Both the position numbers and the translations under genes were made by a program. The notes beneath the pieces are model-generated. The model did not search any database. It was not told the origin of the DNA and was given only the letters and a program-made list of their open reading frames with translations. From contig NZ_JAGFWR010000003.1 in NCBI RefSeq assembly GCF_017599305.1, positions 186,001 to 250,000 of the forward strand: DNA of 64,000 nucleotides, written 5' to 3'. Below are positions 40,943 to 49,966 of this stretch, piece by piece (within the stretch, counting starts at the first letter, position 1; each line of letters opens with the position of its first letter). The DNA is from Micromonospora antibiotica. GTDB lineage: Bacteria; Actinomycetota; Actinomycetes; Mycobacteriales; Micromonosporaceae.

Positions 40943-41309
40943 GTCCAGGCTCCTCTCCACATCGCCGACCGCACCCGGAACACAGCCGGATGCGGTGGTC
41001 GCTGTCCTTCGGAAATGTCGCGGTGACGGTCAGGTCCGGACGCTGACCTCAACTGCGAAACATCCTGTTCCCCCACCGATCACAGGGGCACCTTCCTGAG
41101 TGCGATCGTCGGCGGCCGACGGCGGCCACCGGCACCCGCCGTGACCTCCGTTAATGCCCGGCGGCGCAATAGCGCAATGCGGGAGAAGGAACTCGGCGGT
41201 GCGCCTCCGTACGGTTTCCCCGCGAGTTCGACACGCGAATTCCTCGGTCGCGCCGCGCGGGCCCCGACGCCGGTGCGCCGCGTCGACCCACCGGATCGGG
41301 AGGACCCAC
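40943..41309. other. Divergent promoter region (367 bp) of the PKS and ligase genes
   Basis: It must serve both the aryl PKS (left) and the AMP ligase (right), suggesting joint control. A short direct repeat GCGCAAT occurs at 41164-41170 and 41172-41178; no operator is certain. Confidence 0.4.
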
Positions 41310-42977
41310 ATGTCCGCAGAAGCGACCCGACCTACCCTCGACGGGACCGTGCCGTGGCCACCGGAGCTGGTGGCACGGTACACCGAGCGGGGGTACTGGA
41401 CTCACCGTTCGCTGGGGGCGCAGCTGTACGCCGCCGCCGACGCCGACCCCACCGCGACGTGCCTGGTCGACGGCCCGGTACGGCTCACCTTCGCCGAGCT
41501 GACCGCCCGCGCGGACGGGGCCGCCACCCGCCTGCGGGAGCTGGGGATACGCCCCGACGACCGGGTGGTGGTGCAGCTGCCCAACTGCTGGGAGTTCGTC
41601 GTGCTGACGGTGGCCTGCTTCCGGCTGGGCGCGGTCCCGGTGATGGCGCTGCCGGCGCACCGTCGGCAGGAGATCGCCGCGATCGTGGCGTTGACGGGGG
41701 CGCGGGCGCTGGTCGTACCGGACGTGTTGAAGGACTTCGACCACCAGGCGTTGGCGCACGAGGTGGCCGCCGACGCCCCGACCCTGCGGCACGTGCTGGT
41801 GGCCGGGGCGGACGTCCGCGCGGACAGTGTCGACCTGCGGCTGCTGTGCCGGCCGGCGGACGACCCGGCGGCGGCCCGGTCGGCGCTCGACGCCGCCGCT
41901 CCCGCCGGCTCGGCGGTCGCCCTGTTCCTGCTCTCCGGCGGCACCACCGGGGTGCCGAAGCTGATCGCCCGGACCCACGACGACTACGGCTACATGATGC
42001 GCCGGGCGGCCGAGCTGTCCGACGTGGACGCGTCGACGGTCTACCTGGCGGTGCTGCCGCTGGCGCACGGTTACCCGATGGCCGGGCCGGGTCTGCTGGG
42101 CACGTTGCTGGCCGGTGGCCGGGTGGTGATCCTGCCGTCGCCCGCACCGGAGCGCGCGTTCGAGACGGTACAGCGGGAACGGGTCACCTTCACCTCGCTG
42201 GTGCCGGCCGCCGTGCAACGCTGGCTGGAGTACCGGGAGAAGGACCCCGACCGGGACCTCGGTTCGCTGCGCCGGGTGCAGGTCGCCGGCTCCCGGCTGG
42301 CCGACCAGGTGGCCCAGCGGGTCACCCCGGTCCTGGGCTGCGCGTTGCAGCAGGTGTACGGGATGGCGGAGGGGTTGCTCTGCCTGACCCGCCCGGCCGA
42401 CCCGCCGGACGTGGTGTGCCACACCCAGGGCCGCCCGATCTGCCCGGACGACGAGTTGCGGCTGGTCGACGAGGACGGTCGGTCGGTGTCGCCGGGCGAG
42501 GCGGGGGTGCTGTTGACCCGGGGGCCGTACACGCCGCGCGGCTACTACCGGTCGCCGGAGCTGACCGCGCGGGCCTTCGTCGACGGCTGGTACAACACCG
42601 GCGACATCGTGCGGCTGCGGCCGGACGGGAACCTGGTCATCGAGGGGCGGGACAAGGACCTGATCAACCGGGGTGGGGAGAAGATCTCCGCCGAGGAGGT
42701 GGAGAACTTCGCCTACCAGCTCGACGCGGTGAGCCTGGCCGCCGCGGTCGCCATGCCGGACGCCGAGCTGGGTGAGCGGGTCTGCCTCTACGTGGTGCCG
42801 CAACCGGGCCGGACGGTGGCCCTGGAGGACGTACGGGCGGTGATGCAGCGGGCCGGGGTGGCCGCGTTCAAGCTGCCGGAGCGGCTGGTGACCGTCGACG
42901 AGCTGCCGTTCACGGCGGTGGGCAAGGTGAACAAGAAGCAGCTGCGGGCGGACATCAGCCGCCGGTTGGCCGGCTGA
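41310..42977 (+). CDS. Aryl-acid AMP ligase (DhbE/EntE/NcsB2-like)
   Basis: A 555-residue ANL-superfamily enzyme starting at ATG 41310 after GGGAGGA. It has the P-loop LLSGGTTGVPKLIARTH, the QVYGMAEG motif, WYNTGDIV (ATP-binding Asp), RDKDLINRGGEKISAEEVE and the catalytic C-terminal Lys in TAVGKVNKKQLR. Overall it resembles 2,3-dihydroxybenzoate-AMP ligases and the naphthoate/aryl ligases of enediyne clusters. It should adenylate the acid made by the divergent PKS and pass it to CoA or a carrier for attachment to the core or sugar. No stand-alone acyl carrier protein is seen nearby, so CoA is the likelier acceptor. Confidence 0.84.
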   Translation: MSAEATRPTLDGTVPWPPELVARYTERGYWTHRSLGAQLYAAADADPTATCLVDGPVRLTFAELTARADGAATRLRELGIRPDDRVVVQLPNCWEFVVLTVACFRLGAVPVMALPAHRRQEIAAIVALTGARALVVPDVLKDFDHQALAHEVAADAPTLRHVLVAGADVRADSVDLRLLCRPADDPAAARSALDAAAPAGSAVALFLLSGGTTGVPKLIARTHDDYGYMMRRAAELSDVDASTVYLAVLPLAHGYPMAGPGLLGTLLAGGRVVILPSPAPERAFETVQRERVTFTSLVPAAVQRWLEYREKDPDRDLGSLRRVQVAGSRLADQVAQRVTPVLGCALQQVYGMAEGLLCLTRPADPPDVVCHTQGRPICPDDELRLVDEDGRSVSPGEAGVLLTRGPYTPRGYYRSPELTARAFVDGWYNTGDIVRLRPDGNLVIEGRDKDLINRGGEKISAEEVENFAYQLDAVSLAAAVAMPDAELGERVCLYVVPQPGRTVALEDVRAVMQRAGVAAFKLPERLVTVDELPFTAVGKVNKKQLRADISRRLAG

Positions 42978-43000
42978 TCCGGCCGGCGACGGGGACACGT

Positions 43001-43031
43001 CGGCGGGGGCGCACCGGGTGCGCCCCCGCCG
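43001..43031. terminator. Terminator hairpin between convergent genes
   Basis: Perfect 13-bp stem (43001-43013/43019-43031), 5-nt loop, between the ligase and SCP2 genes. Confidence 0.8.
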
Positions 43032-43042
43032 CCGCGTCCGGG

Positions 43043-43489
43043 TCAGGGTTTCGGGATGTCGAACAGGGTGGGGATGCGCATGGCCAGTCCCCGGTCGCCC
43101 TTGGCCTTCATCCGGCCCAGCACGAACATGGTGACCGGGTTGGCGCTGCTGCTGACCAGCTTGAGGAAGTCGATGTCGCTGAGGGTCAGGGTGAGCCGGG
43201 GCTCCCGGTCCGGCCGCTCCGACAGCACACACTCACCGCCGGCGATCACCATCTCGTAGGTGTCCACCGTGCCCTCGCGCCGGTCGCCGACGCTCCAGTG
43301 CAGGACGGCCTCGGTGTTGCCGGCCCGGTCGGCCCGGAACAGGGTGGGCATCCGGACGAAGATGCCGTCGAGGATGGTGCGGCGGTGCGGGCCGCCCATC
43401 ACCCGGCGCAGTTCGTCGACGGGGGTGGCGGTGACCAGTCGGGCGAAGTCTCGGGGTTCCATCAGGGCAGGGTCGGCGTCGGCGAACAT
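43043..43489 (-). CDS. SCP2 sterol-transfer family protein
   Basis: A 148-residue protein; ATG 43489 follows AAAGGGA. The pattern GIFVRMPTLFRADRAGNTEAVLHWSVG, YEMVIAGGECVLSERPDREPRLTLTLSDIDFLKLVSSSANPVTMFVLGRMKAKGDRGLAMRIPTLF-type sequence is that of SCP2 domains, which bind lipids or other hydrophobic molecules. It may carry a hydrophobic intermediate. It is read towards the ligase gene and ends at the shared terminator. Confidence 0.8.
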   Translation of the reverse strand: MFADADPALMEPRDFARLVTATPVDELRRVMGGPHRRTILDGIFVRMPTLFRADRAGNTEAVLHWSVGDRREGTVDTYEMVIAGGECVLSERPDREPRLTLTLSDIDFLKLVSSSANPVTMFVLGRMKAKGDRGLAMRIPTLFDIPKP

Positions 43490-43855
43490 GGGGGTCCCTT
43501 TCGTCGTACGGGCAGGCAAGGCCGTGCCGGCAGCTGGCCGGGCGGTCGCGCGCGGCGCGAGCACGACGGCGGCCGGCGGTGCCGCCGCCGTGCGGGGCAC
43601 CCGACCGGTGGGCGGCCGGTGGCTGGGGTGGGGCCGCCTGTGCGTCGAGTATGGAGAGGTCGGCGGTGGGTTCCTACTTCGACGATGCCCGGTGGCCGAC
43701 GGGGAAAGGGCATGTATGGAGATGTCCGGGGGCGGCCGGGGCCGAGATCATGGTGGGGAGGAGGTCGACGGGGGGCGCAGCAGCATGTCCGTGTGCCGGT
43801 CGCTCCCGGACGCCGCCCCTGCCGAGCCACGCCACACCGAGCTGAGGGAGACCGG
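43490..43855. other. Divergent intergenic region (366 bp)
   Basis: Between the SCP2 gene and the second glycosyltransferase operon. It should contain the promoter of the operon 43856-48371; no motif is clear. Short open frames inside lack coding character. Confidence 0.4.
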
Positions 43856-45145
43856 ATGAGAGTGCTCTTCGTGCCGCACGCCAACAAGGCGCACCTGCAC
43901 ATCATGACGCCGTTGGCGTGGGCGCTGCGCACGGCCGGACACGACGTCCGCGTCGCCAGCCAGCCCGAGATCGCCGACGCCATCATCGCAGCCGGGTTCG
44001 TCCCGGTCGAGGTGGGTCGGACGCGCACGGAGATGCCGGCCTTCTACCCCGGGGTACGCCCCGGCGAGGCGCCCCCGGTGGTGATGGCGCCCGGTGAACG
44101 CCAGGAGATGCCGTTGCAGCAGGACTTCCCCCGGGACAACCCGTTGGAGAAGCTGTCCCGCGCGTCCTGGGGTTTCGCGTTGTTCTCCACCGACGAGATG
44201 ATCGCCGACCTGGTCGCGCTGATCGCCTCGTGGCGGCCCGACCTGGTGGTCTGGGACTCCATGGTGTACGCCGCCCCGGCCGCGGCCACCGTGTGCGGGG
44301 TGCCGCACGCCCGGATGATGATGGGCCCGGACGGGATCACCCAGCTGCGCCGGGCCGCCCGGGACGAGGGCGATCCGCTGCGTGACTGGCTGGACCGGGT
44401 GTTGACCGGCTACGGCACCCGGTTCGACGAGGACGTCGCCGTCGGGCACTTCACCATCGACCCGATGCCGCCGTGGCAGTACCAGCCCGACGGGCTGCAC
44501 CTGGTGCCGGTGCGGCACATCGCGGTGAACCCGCCGGCCCGGATCCCCGACTGGTTGCGGGAGCCGCAGCAGCGGCCCCGGATCTGCCTCACCCTCGGCG
44601 AGTCGCACCGCAACGGGCGCGGCACCGAGGCTCCCGCCGCCGATCTGCTGGACGCGGTGAGCGGGTTGGACGCCGAGGTGATCGCCACCTTCAACGCCAA
44701 GCAGCTCGCCACCATCCCGAAGCTGCCGGACAACGTCCGGGTGGTCGACTTCGTGCCGCTGGCCATGCTGCTGCCGAGTTGCGCGGCGATCGTGCACCAC
44801 GGCGGGGCGGGCACCTTCGCCACCGCCATCGAGCAGGCCGTCCCACAGTTGATCATCCCGGGGACGCACTGGGGCTTCCAGTGGTGGGGGCCGCTGGCCC
44901 ACGCCAACGGCCTGCAACAGCAGGGGGCCGGCCGGTTCGTCGCCGACGCCGACCACCTCACCTCCGAGGCGCTCGCCGAGGATCTGGCCCGGGTGCTCAA
45001 GGACCCGTCGTTCAAGGCGAACGCCGAACGGCTGCGGACCCAGGTGGCCGGCCTGCCCACCCCGAACGACCTGGTCCCGGCGCTGCACCGGCTGGTCGAC
45101 CAGTACCGCGACGTGGCCGCCGCACGGGCCGGGCGGCCGGCATGA
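43856..45145 (+). CDS. Glycosyltransferase, GT1/EryCIII-like, 2
   Basis: A 429-residue GT-B enzyme starting at ATG 43856 after GAGGGAGA. It opens with RVLFVPHANKAHLHIMTPLAWAL and has the donor motif AAIVHHGGAGTFATAIEQAVPQLIIP near residue 310. The H-x-x-H of the acceptor loop reads HANKAHLH. This subfamily (activator-dependent in macrolide pathways) transfers deoxysugars; no EryCII-like activator gene is seen. The stop overlaps the next gene, so it leads an operon with the hydrolase and probably the P450. Confidence 0.85.
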   Translation: MRVLFVPHANKAHLHIMTPLAWALRTAGHDVRVASQPEIADAIIAAGFVPVEVGRTRTEMPAFYPGVRPGEAPPVVMAPGERQEMPLQQDFPRDNPLEKLSRASWGFALFSTDEMIADLVALIASWRPDLVVWDSMVYAAPAAATVCGVPHARMMMGPDGITQLRRAARDEGDPLRDWLDRVLTGYGTRFDEDVAVGHFTIDPMPPWQYQPDGLHLVPVRHIAVNPPARIPDWLREPQQRPRICLTLGESHRNGRGTEAPAADLLDAVSGLDAEVIATFNAKQLATIPKLPDNVRVVDFVPLAMLLPSCAAIVHHGGAGTFATAIEQAVPQLIIPGTHWGFQWWGPLAHANGLQQQGAGRFVADADHLTSEALAEDLARVLKDPSFKANAERLRTQVAGLPTPNDLVPALHRLVDQYRDVAAARAGRPA

Positions 45146-45984
45146 CCACACCGCTGCGGCTGACCACCGACGCCGGCACCTTCGACGCGCTGACCGCCGG
45201 CCCCGCCGACGGCCGGGGCGTGCTGCTGCTACACGGCTTCCCCGAGGGGGCCGTCGAGTGGGAGCACCAGCTCGCCGCGCTGGGCGCCGCCGGTCACCAC
45301 GCCGTCGCACCGGACCAGCGCGGCTACTCCCCCGGGGTACGCCCCGACGACGTCGACGCGTACCGGATGGACGCCCTGGTCGCCGACGTCGTCGCGGTCG
45401 CCGGGCAGCTCGGCTGGGACCGGTTCGACCTGGTCGGGCACGACTGGGGGGCGGCGATCGGTTGGGCGGTGGCCGATCGGCACCCGGAGCTGCTGCGCAC
45501 CTTCACCGCGGTGTCGGTGCCGCATCCCCGGCCGTTCGCCGACGCGCTGGCCACCGATCCCGACCAGCAGAGCCGCTCGGCGTACCTGGCGATGTTCCGG
45601 CAGCCGGGGCAGGCCGAGGGGATGCTGTTGGCCGACGACGCGGCGTTGCTGCGCCGGATGCTGGGCGCGGCGGTGGGGCCGGCGAAGCTGGCGACCTACC
45701 TGGACCGGTTGACCGCGCCGGGCGCGCTGACCGCCGCGCTGAACTGGTACCGGGCGACCCGGCCGGAGGACGTCGAGGCCGGACCGGTCGACGTGCCGAC
45801 GCTCTATGTCTGGGGCGGTGCCGACATCGGTGTCGGGCCGGTCGCCGCGCACGGCACCGCCGCCTGGGTGAAGGGCCCGTACGAGTTCCTCGCCCTGGAC
45901 GGGGTGTCGCACTGGGTGCCCGAGGAGGCCCCCGACCGACTCTCCGCGGCCCTGCTCGCCCATCTCGCCCGGCATCCGGGATGA
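45142..45984 (+). CDS. Epoxide-hydrolase-like alpha/beta hydrolase
   Basis: A 280-residue protein coupled to the glycosyltransferase (ATGA overlap). The HGFPE oxyanion motif and nucleophile elbow GHDWGA (Asp, not Ser) are those of epoxide hydrolases and haloalkane dehalogenases; VSHWVPEEAP supplies the His. Enediyne clusters of the nine-membered type encode an epoxide hydrolase (SgcF type) that opens the core epoxide, but that enzyme is longer with an N-terminal domain lacking here. So this may act on the core, on the aryl unit, or on something else. Confidence 0.78.
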   Translation: MTTPLRLTTDAGTFDALTAGPADGRGVLLLHGFPEGAVEWEHQLAALGAAGHHAVAPDQRGYSPGVRPDDVDAYRMDALVADVVAVAGQLGWDRFDLVGHDWGAAIGWAVADRHPELLRTFTAVSVPHPRPFADALATDPDQQSRSAYLAMFRQPGQAEGMLLADDAALLRRMLGAAVGPAKLATYLDRLTAPGALTAALNWYRATRPEDVEAGPVDVPTLYVWGGADIGVGPVAAHGTAAWVKGPYEFLALDGVSHWVPEEAPDRLSAALLAHLARHPG

Positions 45985-46096
45985 GCCGGCCCGCGCCGCC
46001 GCGGCGCGTCCCGGGTCGCCACCGGGTACGCCGTCGGCTCCGCGTGCCGGGTCGCCACCGTCCGGGCCCACCGACGCACACCGCGAAAGGACCGTG

Positions 46097-47338
46097 ATGA
46101 CCGTCAACAGCACATACGCCGCCGATGCGGCGTCCACCGGGGAGGCACCCGACTTCCCGATGCCCCGGACCTGCCCGTTCGCCCCTGCCCCCGAGTACGT
46201 CGGGCTGCGCGCCGAGGCGCCGGTCAGCCGGGTCCGGGTGCCGGACGGGCAACTCGCCTGGCTGGTCACCCGCTACGCCGACGTCCGCCGGCTGCTGACC
46301 GACCCCCGGGTGAGCGCCAACCGGTTCCACCCCAACCTGCCGCTGACCGAGCCGGTGACCCCGCAGACCCGGCGCAACATCGCCGCGGTCGGCCGCTCAC
46401 TGATCGGGCTCGACCAGCCGGAGCACGGTCCGCAGCGGCGGATGCTGATCGGTGACTTCACGCTGCGCCGGGCGCAGGAGATGCGTCCGCACATCCAACG
46501 CACCGTCGACGAGTGCATCGACGCGATCCTGGCCGGGCCGAAACCGGTGGACCTGGTCGCCGCGTTGGCGTTGCCGGTCCCCGCCTCGATGATCACCAAA
46601 CTGCTCGGCATGCCGTACGAGGACCGCGACCTGATCGTGCGCAGCGCCGACGCGCAGCTGCGCCGGACGGTCTCCGCCGAGCAGCGCCAGCAGACCAGCA
46701 GCGAGCTGCGGGCCTACGTCGACCGCCTGGTAACCGCCAAGGAGGCGGAACCGACCGACGACCTGCTCGGCCGGCTGGTGGTGCAGAACCGGCAGACCCC
46801 GCTGTTCGACCACGACATGCTCGTCGGGTTGGCGATGCTGCTGCTGGTCGCCGGCTTCGAGACCACCGCCAGCATGATCTCCCTGGGGGTGGCCGGGTTG
46901 TTGGAGAACCCCGACCAGCTCGCCGTGGTCACCGGTGATCCGGCGGCGATGGGCCTGGCGGTGGAGGAGCTGCTGCGCTACTTCACCGTCGTGGACGCGC
47001 TGCCCCGGGTGGCCACCGCCGACATCGAGGTCGGTGGGGTGACCGTCCGGGCCGGCGACGGGCTGCTGCTGTCGTTCGCCTCCGCGAACTGGGACACCGA
47101 CGTCTTCCCCGACGCGGAGGTGTTGGACGTCCACCGGGGCGCCCGGCACCACATGGCCTTCGGCTACGGCATCCACCAGTGCATCGGGCAGAACCTGGCC
47201 CGCGCCGAGCTGGAGATCGTCTTCCGTTCCCTGTTCACCCGGATCCCCGGGTTGCGGTTGGCGGAGGAGCTCGACGGTCTGCCGTTCCGCAAGGAGTCGA
47301 ACATCTACGGCCTCGACCGGCTGCCGGTGACCTGGTGA
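46097..47338 (+). CDS. Cytochrome P450
   Basis: A 413-residue bacterial P450. ATG 46097 follows GAAAGGA with good spacing; GTG 46094 is adjacent. The I-helix AGFETTAS carries Glu-Thr, EELLR is the K-helix E-x-x-R, and FGYGIHQCIGQNLARAELE is the heme loop with the Cys ligand. Its own ferredoxin gene follows 29 bp later. Given the neighbouring aryl PKS and ligase, hydroxylation of the aryl acid (as by NcsB3 in neocarzinostatin) is a good guess; action on the sugar or the core is also possible. Confidence 0.85.
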   Translation: MTVNSTYAADAASTGEAPDFPMPRTCPFAPAPEYVGLRAEAPVSRVRVPDGQLAWLVTRYADVRRLLTDPRVSANRFHPNLPLTEPVTPQTRRNIAAVGRSLIGLDQPEHGPQRRMLIGDFTLRRAQEMRPHIQRTVDECIDAILAGPKPVDLVAALALPVPASMITKLLGMPYEDRDLIVRSADAQLRRTVSAEQRQQTSSELRAYVDRLVTAKEAEPTDDLLGRLVVQNRQTPLFDHDMLVGLAMLLLVAGFETTASMISLGVAGLLENPDQLAVVTGDPAAMGLAVEELLRYFTVVDALPRVATADIEVGGVTVRAGDGLLLSFASANWDTDVFPDAEVLDVHRGARHHMAFGYGIHQCIGQNLARAELEIVFRSLFTRIPGLRLAEELDGLPFRKESNIYGLDRLPVTW

Positions 47339-47367
47339 GGGGGACCGCGGTGGAGGGGGGTGACCCG

Positions 47368-47625
47368 GTGGGCGCGGAGGAACCGACGACGACGCTGGTG
47401 GTGAGCCGTGGCCTGTGCATCGGCGCCGGGCAGTGCGTGCTGTCCACGCCGGACCTGTTCGACCAGAGCGAGGACGGCCGGGTGCTGCTGCGTCGGCAAC
47501 CGGTCGACACCGAGGAGGCCCGGGTCGCGGTCGACCTCTGCCCGTCGGGCGCGCTACGGCTGGCCGCCGGGCGGTCCGGGCCGGTCGTCGACGACCAGGA
47601 CGCCACGGCGAAGGGGTGGGGCTGA
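47368..47625 (+). CDS. 3Fe-4S ferredoxin (P450 partner)
   Basis: An 85-residue protein; GTG 47368 is chosen because GGAGGGGGG lies just upstream and the product then starts close to the fold. Cysteines in CIGAGQC (C-x5-C) and DLCPSG give the three-Cys pattern of single-cluster 3Fe-4S ferredoxins. It passes electrons to the adjacent P450 and might also feed the Fe-S 3-dehydrase at 23650. The last base of its stop is the first base of the SDR start. Confidence 0.82.
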   Translation: MGAEEPTTTLVVSRGLCIGAGQCVLSTPDLFDQSEDGRVLLRRQPVDTEEARVAVDLCPSGALRLAAGRSGPVVDDQDATAKGWG

Positions 47626-48371
47626 TGGCCGGCACGGGTAACCGGATCGCCGTGGTGACCGGCGGCGGGCGGGGCATCGGGCAGGCGATCTGTCAGGGCC
47701 TGGCCCGCCGGGGCATGGACGTGGTGGCGGTGGACCTGGTCGACCCGATCGAGACGGTGGCGCTGGTGGAGGGCGAGGGGCGCAAGGCCCTCGGTGTCAC
47801 CGGGGACGTCTCGGACCCCGACGAGGTGGCCCGGATCGGCGCGGAGATCACCGCCGGGATGGGCGGCTGCCACGTCCTGGTCAACAACGCCGGCATCTAT
47901 CCGGCCAAGAACATCTTCAAGCTGGAGTACGAGGCCTGGCGCAAGGTGCTGGCGGTCAACCTCGACTCGCAGTTCCTGATGACCAAGGCGGTGCTGCACC
48001 ACATGTGTGAGGCACGGTGGGGGCGGATCGTCAACCTCACCTCCAACTCGGTCGGTCTGGCCCTGCCCGGGTTCACCCACTACATGGCCAGCAAGATGGG
48101 GGTGATCGGGTTCACCCGCGCGCTCGCCAGCGACGTCGCCTCGTACGGCATCACGGTCAACGCGGTCGGGCCGACGTTGTCGCGTACCCCCGGGCTCGCG
48201 GAGAGCCCGATGGCGGGGGCGGCGCAGGAGCACGTGGCGGCGATGCAGGCCATCAAGCGGCCGGGCGAGGCGCAGGACGTGGTCGGCACGGTGGCCTTCC
48301 TGGCCAGCGACGACGCCGCCTTCGTCACCGGGCAGACCATCATGGCCGACGGTGGTCTGGTCCGGCTGTGA
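47625..48371 (+). CDS. SDR-family oxidoreductase (FabG-like), 1
   Basis: A 248-residue classical short-chain dehydrogenase starting at ATG 47625 (one-base overlap with the ferredoxin stop). It has the cofactor motif TGGGRGIG, NNAGIY, the catalytic Ser in NLTSNS, YMASK (Tyr and Lys) and the C-terminal ITVNAVGPTLSRTP. The acidic residue after strand 2 (VVAVDLVD) favours NAD(H). It ends the operon and may reduce or oxidise a sugar or aryl intermediate. Confidence 0.83.
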   Translation: MAGTGNRIAVVTGGGRGIGQAICQGLARRGMDVVAVDLVDPIETVALVEGEGRKALGVTGDVSDPDEVARIGAEITAGMGGCHVLVNNAGIYPAKNIFKLEYEAWRKVLAVNLDSQFLMTKAVLHHMCEARWGRIVNLTSNSVGLALPGFTHYMASKMGVIGFTRALASDVASYGITVNAVGPTLSRTPGLAESPMAGAAQEHVAAMQAIKRPGEAQDVVGTVAFLASDDAAFVTGQTIMADGGLVRL

Positions 48372-48433
48372 GCCACACCGGGCCACAGAGTCACTTTTGA
48401 GGAATTAGATACCAATTTGTGAGTATTGTCCGA

Positions 48434-48476
48434 CCGGACCGGTGTGCGGGTTTCCTGATCCCGCCCGCCGGTCCGG
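48434..48476 (+). terminator. Terminator hairpin of the glycosyltransferase-SDR operon
   Basis: Outer 9-bp stem (48434-48442/48468-48476) with an inner 4-bp stem, 63 bp past the SDR stop. It probably closes the biosynthetic operon. Confidence 0.6.
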
Positions 48477-48549
48477 CTGGCGTGCTGAGCTGGTCACGAA
48501 CCCCGCCGACCTCCTCCCGGCAGCGAAAGCTATTGCGGTTAGCTTTTGA

Positions 48550-48564
48550 GCTAGCTAAGCTAGC
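48550..48564. promoter_or_regulatory. 15-bp palindrome, candidate TetR operator
   Basis: GCTAGCT-A-AGCTAGC lies 3 bp before the hydrolase start codon; a second inverted pair AAAGCT/AGCTTT (48526-48531/48541-48546) overlaps the likely promoter. No ribosome site fits between the palindrome and ATG 48568, so the mRNA may be leaderless. The TetR gene in the same operon is the likely regulator. Confidence 0.6.
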
Positions 48565-48567
48565 CTC

Positions 48568-49404
48568 ATGACCGGTTCCCGGAACGCCGACCCGCCCCCG
48601 ACCCGCCACCTGCACCGCGCCGAGGGCCGCATCGCCTACGACGTCCAGGGCAGCGGCCCGCTCGTGGTCCTCGTGCCCGGCATGGCGGAGCTGCGCTCGT
48701 CGTACCGTTTCCTCACCCCGACCCTGGTCGACGCCGGCTACACGGTGGTCACCACCGACCTGCGCGGCCACGGCGACAGCGACACCACCTTCACCTCCTA
48801 CGGCGACCCCGAGACGGCCGCCGACATCAGCGCCCTGATCGACGAACTCGGCCGACCGGCCGTCGTCGTCGGCAACTCACTGGCCGCCGGTGCCGGCGTC
48901 ATCGTCGCCGCCGAGCACCCCGCACAGGTCTGCGGGCTCGTGCTCGTCGGGCCGTTCGTTCGCAACCCCCGACAGCCGCCGGGCATGCGCAGCCTCTTCC
49001 ACCTGCTCATGTCGCCGCTGTGGGTGGCCGGCGTCTGGAAGGCCTACCTGCCCACCCTCTACGCCGGTGCCAAGCCGGCCGACTTCGCCGAATACCGGGC
49101 GGCCGTCGTGGCCAAGCTCCGGCAGCCCGGCTACGGCGCGGCGTTCTCCCGCACCGCCCGGCAGACCGACCACCGCTTCGCCGAGGCGCGGCTCGCCGAG
49201 GTGGACACCGCCGTGCTGGTCGTCATGGGCGAGCGCGACCCCGACTTCAAGGACCCGGCGGCCGAGGCGGCCTGGATCGGCGAGACCCTGCGCGGTGAGG
49301 TCGTCATGGTGCCCGACGCCGGCCACTACCCGCAGTCCCAGCAGCCCGAGCTGACCGCCCGGGCCGTGCTCGACTTCCTCAGCAGGGTGCACGCCCGTGC
49401 CTAG
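48568..49404 (+). CDS. Alpha/beta hydrolase (Ser type) of TetR operon
   Basis: A 278-residue hydrolase with VVLVPGMAELRSSY (oxyanion region), TTDLRGHGDSD, nucleophile elbow VGNSLAAG (Ser), GERDPDFKDP (acid) and PDAGHYPQSQQPE (His). It is the first gene of a three-gene operon with a TetR repressor and a DUF4260 protein. Small-molecule detoxification under TetR control is likely; a link to the biosynthetic cluster is uncertain. Confidence 0.8.
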   Translation: MTGSRNADPPPTRHLHRAEGRIAYDVQGSGPLVVLVPGMAELRSSYRFLTPTLVDAGYTVVTTDLRGHGDSDTTFTSYGDPETAADISALIDELGRPAVVVGNSLAAGAGVIVAAEHPAQVCGLVLVGPFVRNPRQPPGMRSLFHLLMSPLWVAGVWKAYLPTLYAGAKPADFAEYRAAVVAKLRQPGYGAAFSRTARQTDHRFAEARLAEVDTAVLVVMGERDPDFKDPAAEAAWIGETLRGEVVMVPDAGHYPQSQQPELTARAVLDFLSRVHARA

Positions 49405-49966
49405 GGCCGGCCTCACGACCGACGTCGTCGTCGCGCGCGGCGCACAACTGCTCGAAGCCCACCCCGCCGACGAACTGACCCTCGCCGCACTCGCCGACAG
49501 CCTCGGCGTCCGCGTCCCGTCGCTCTACAAGCACATCGACGGCCTTCCCGGGCTCCGCCGGGGCATCATGCTCCGCGCCAAGGCGAACCTGTCGGCGACC
49601 GTCGCCCGGGCGTGCATCGGCCGCGCCCGCGACGACGCGGTCCGCAGCCTGGCCGCCGCCTACCGCACCTGGGCCCGGCAACACCCGATGCAGTACCCGA
49701 TGACCATCCGGGCACCCGAACCCGACGACGTCGAGGACCAGCAGGCGAGCGCCGCAGCCCTCCAGGTGATCTACAGCGTGCTCGCCGGCTACCGGCTCCT
49801 CGGCGACGATGCGATCGACGCCACCCGGTTCCTGCGCTCGGTCATCCACGGCTTCGTCAGCCTGGAGACGGCCGGCGCGTTCAAGCTCGCCGCCGACCTC
49901 GAACGCAGCTACGACAGGGCCGTCAACAGCATGCTGACCGCCCTGGAGAACTGGAAGCACCCGTGA
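49397..49966 (+). CDS. TetR/AcrR family regulator
   Basis: A 189-residue regulator starting at GTG 49397 inside the end of the hydrolase gene. The helix-turn-helix is LTLAALADSLGVRVPSLYKHIDG near residues 25-50; the C-terminal domain (SVIHGFVSLE) is of the WHG type. It probably represses its own operon through the palindrome at 48550-48564. Confidence 0.85.
   Translation: MPRAGLTTDVVVARGAQLLEAHPADELTLAALADSLGVRVPSLYKHIDGLPGLRRGIMLRAKANLSATVARACIGRARDDAVRSLAAAYRTWARQHPMQYPMTIRAPEPDDVEDQQASAAALQVIYSVLAGYRLLGDDAIDATRFLRSVIHGFVSLETAGAFKLAADLERSYDRAVNSMLTALENWKHP

Noticed and set aside
45142..45984. Assigning this hydrolase as a full SgcF orthologue
   Set aside because: The Asp nucleophile and HGFP motif fit, but at 280 aa it lacks the N-terminal extension of SgcF-type epoxide hydrolases, so only an epoxide-hydrolase-like call is made.
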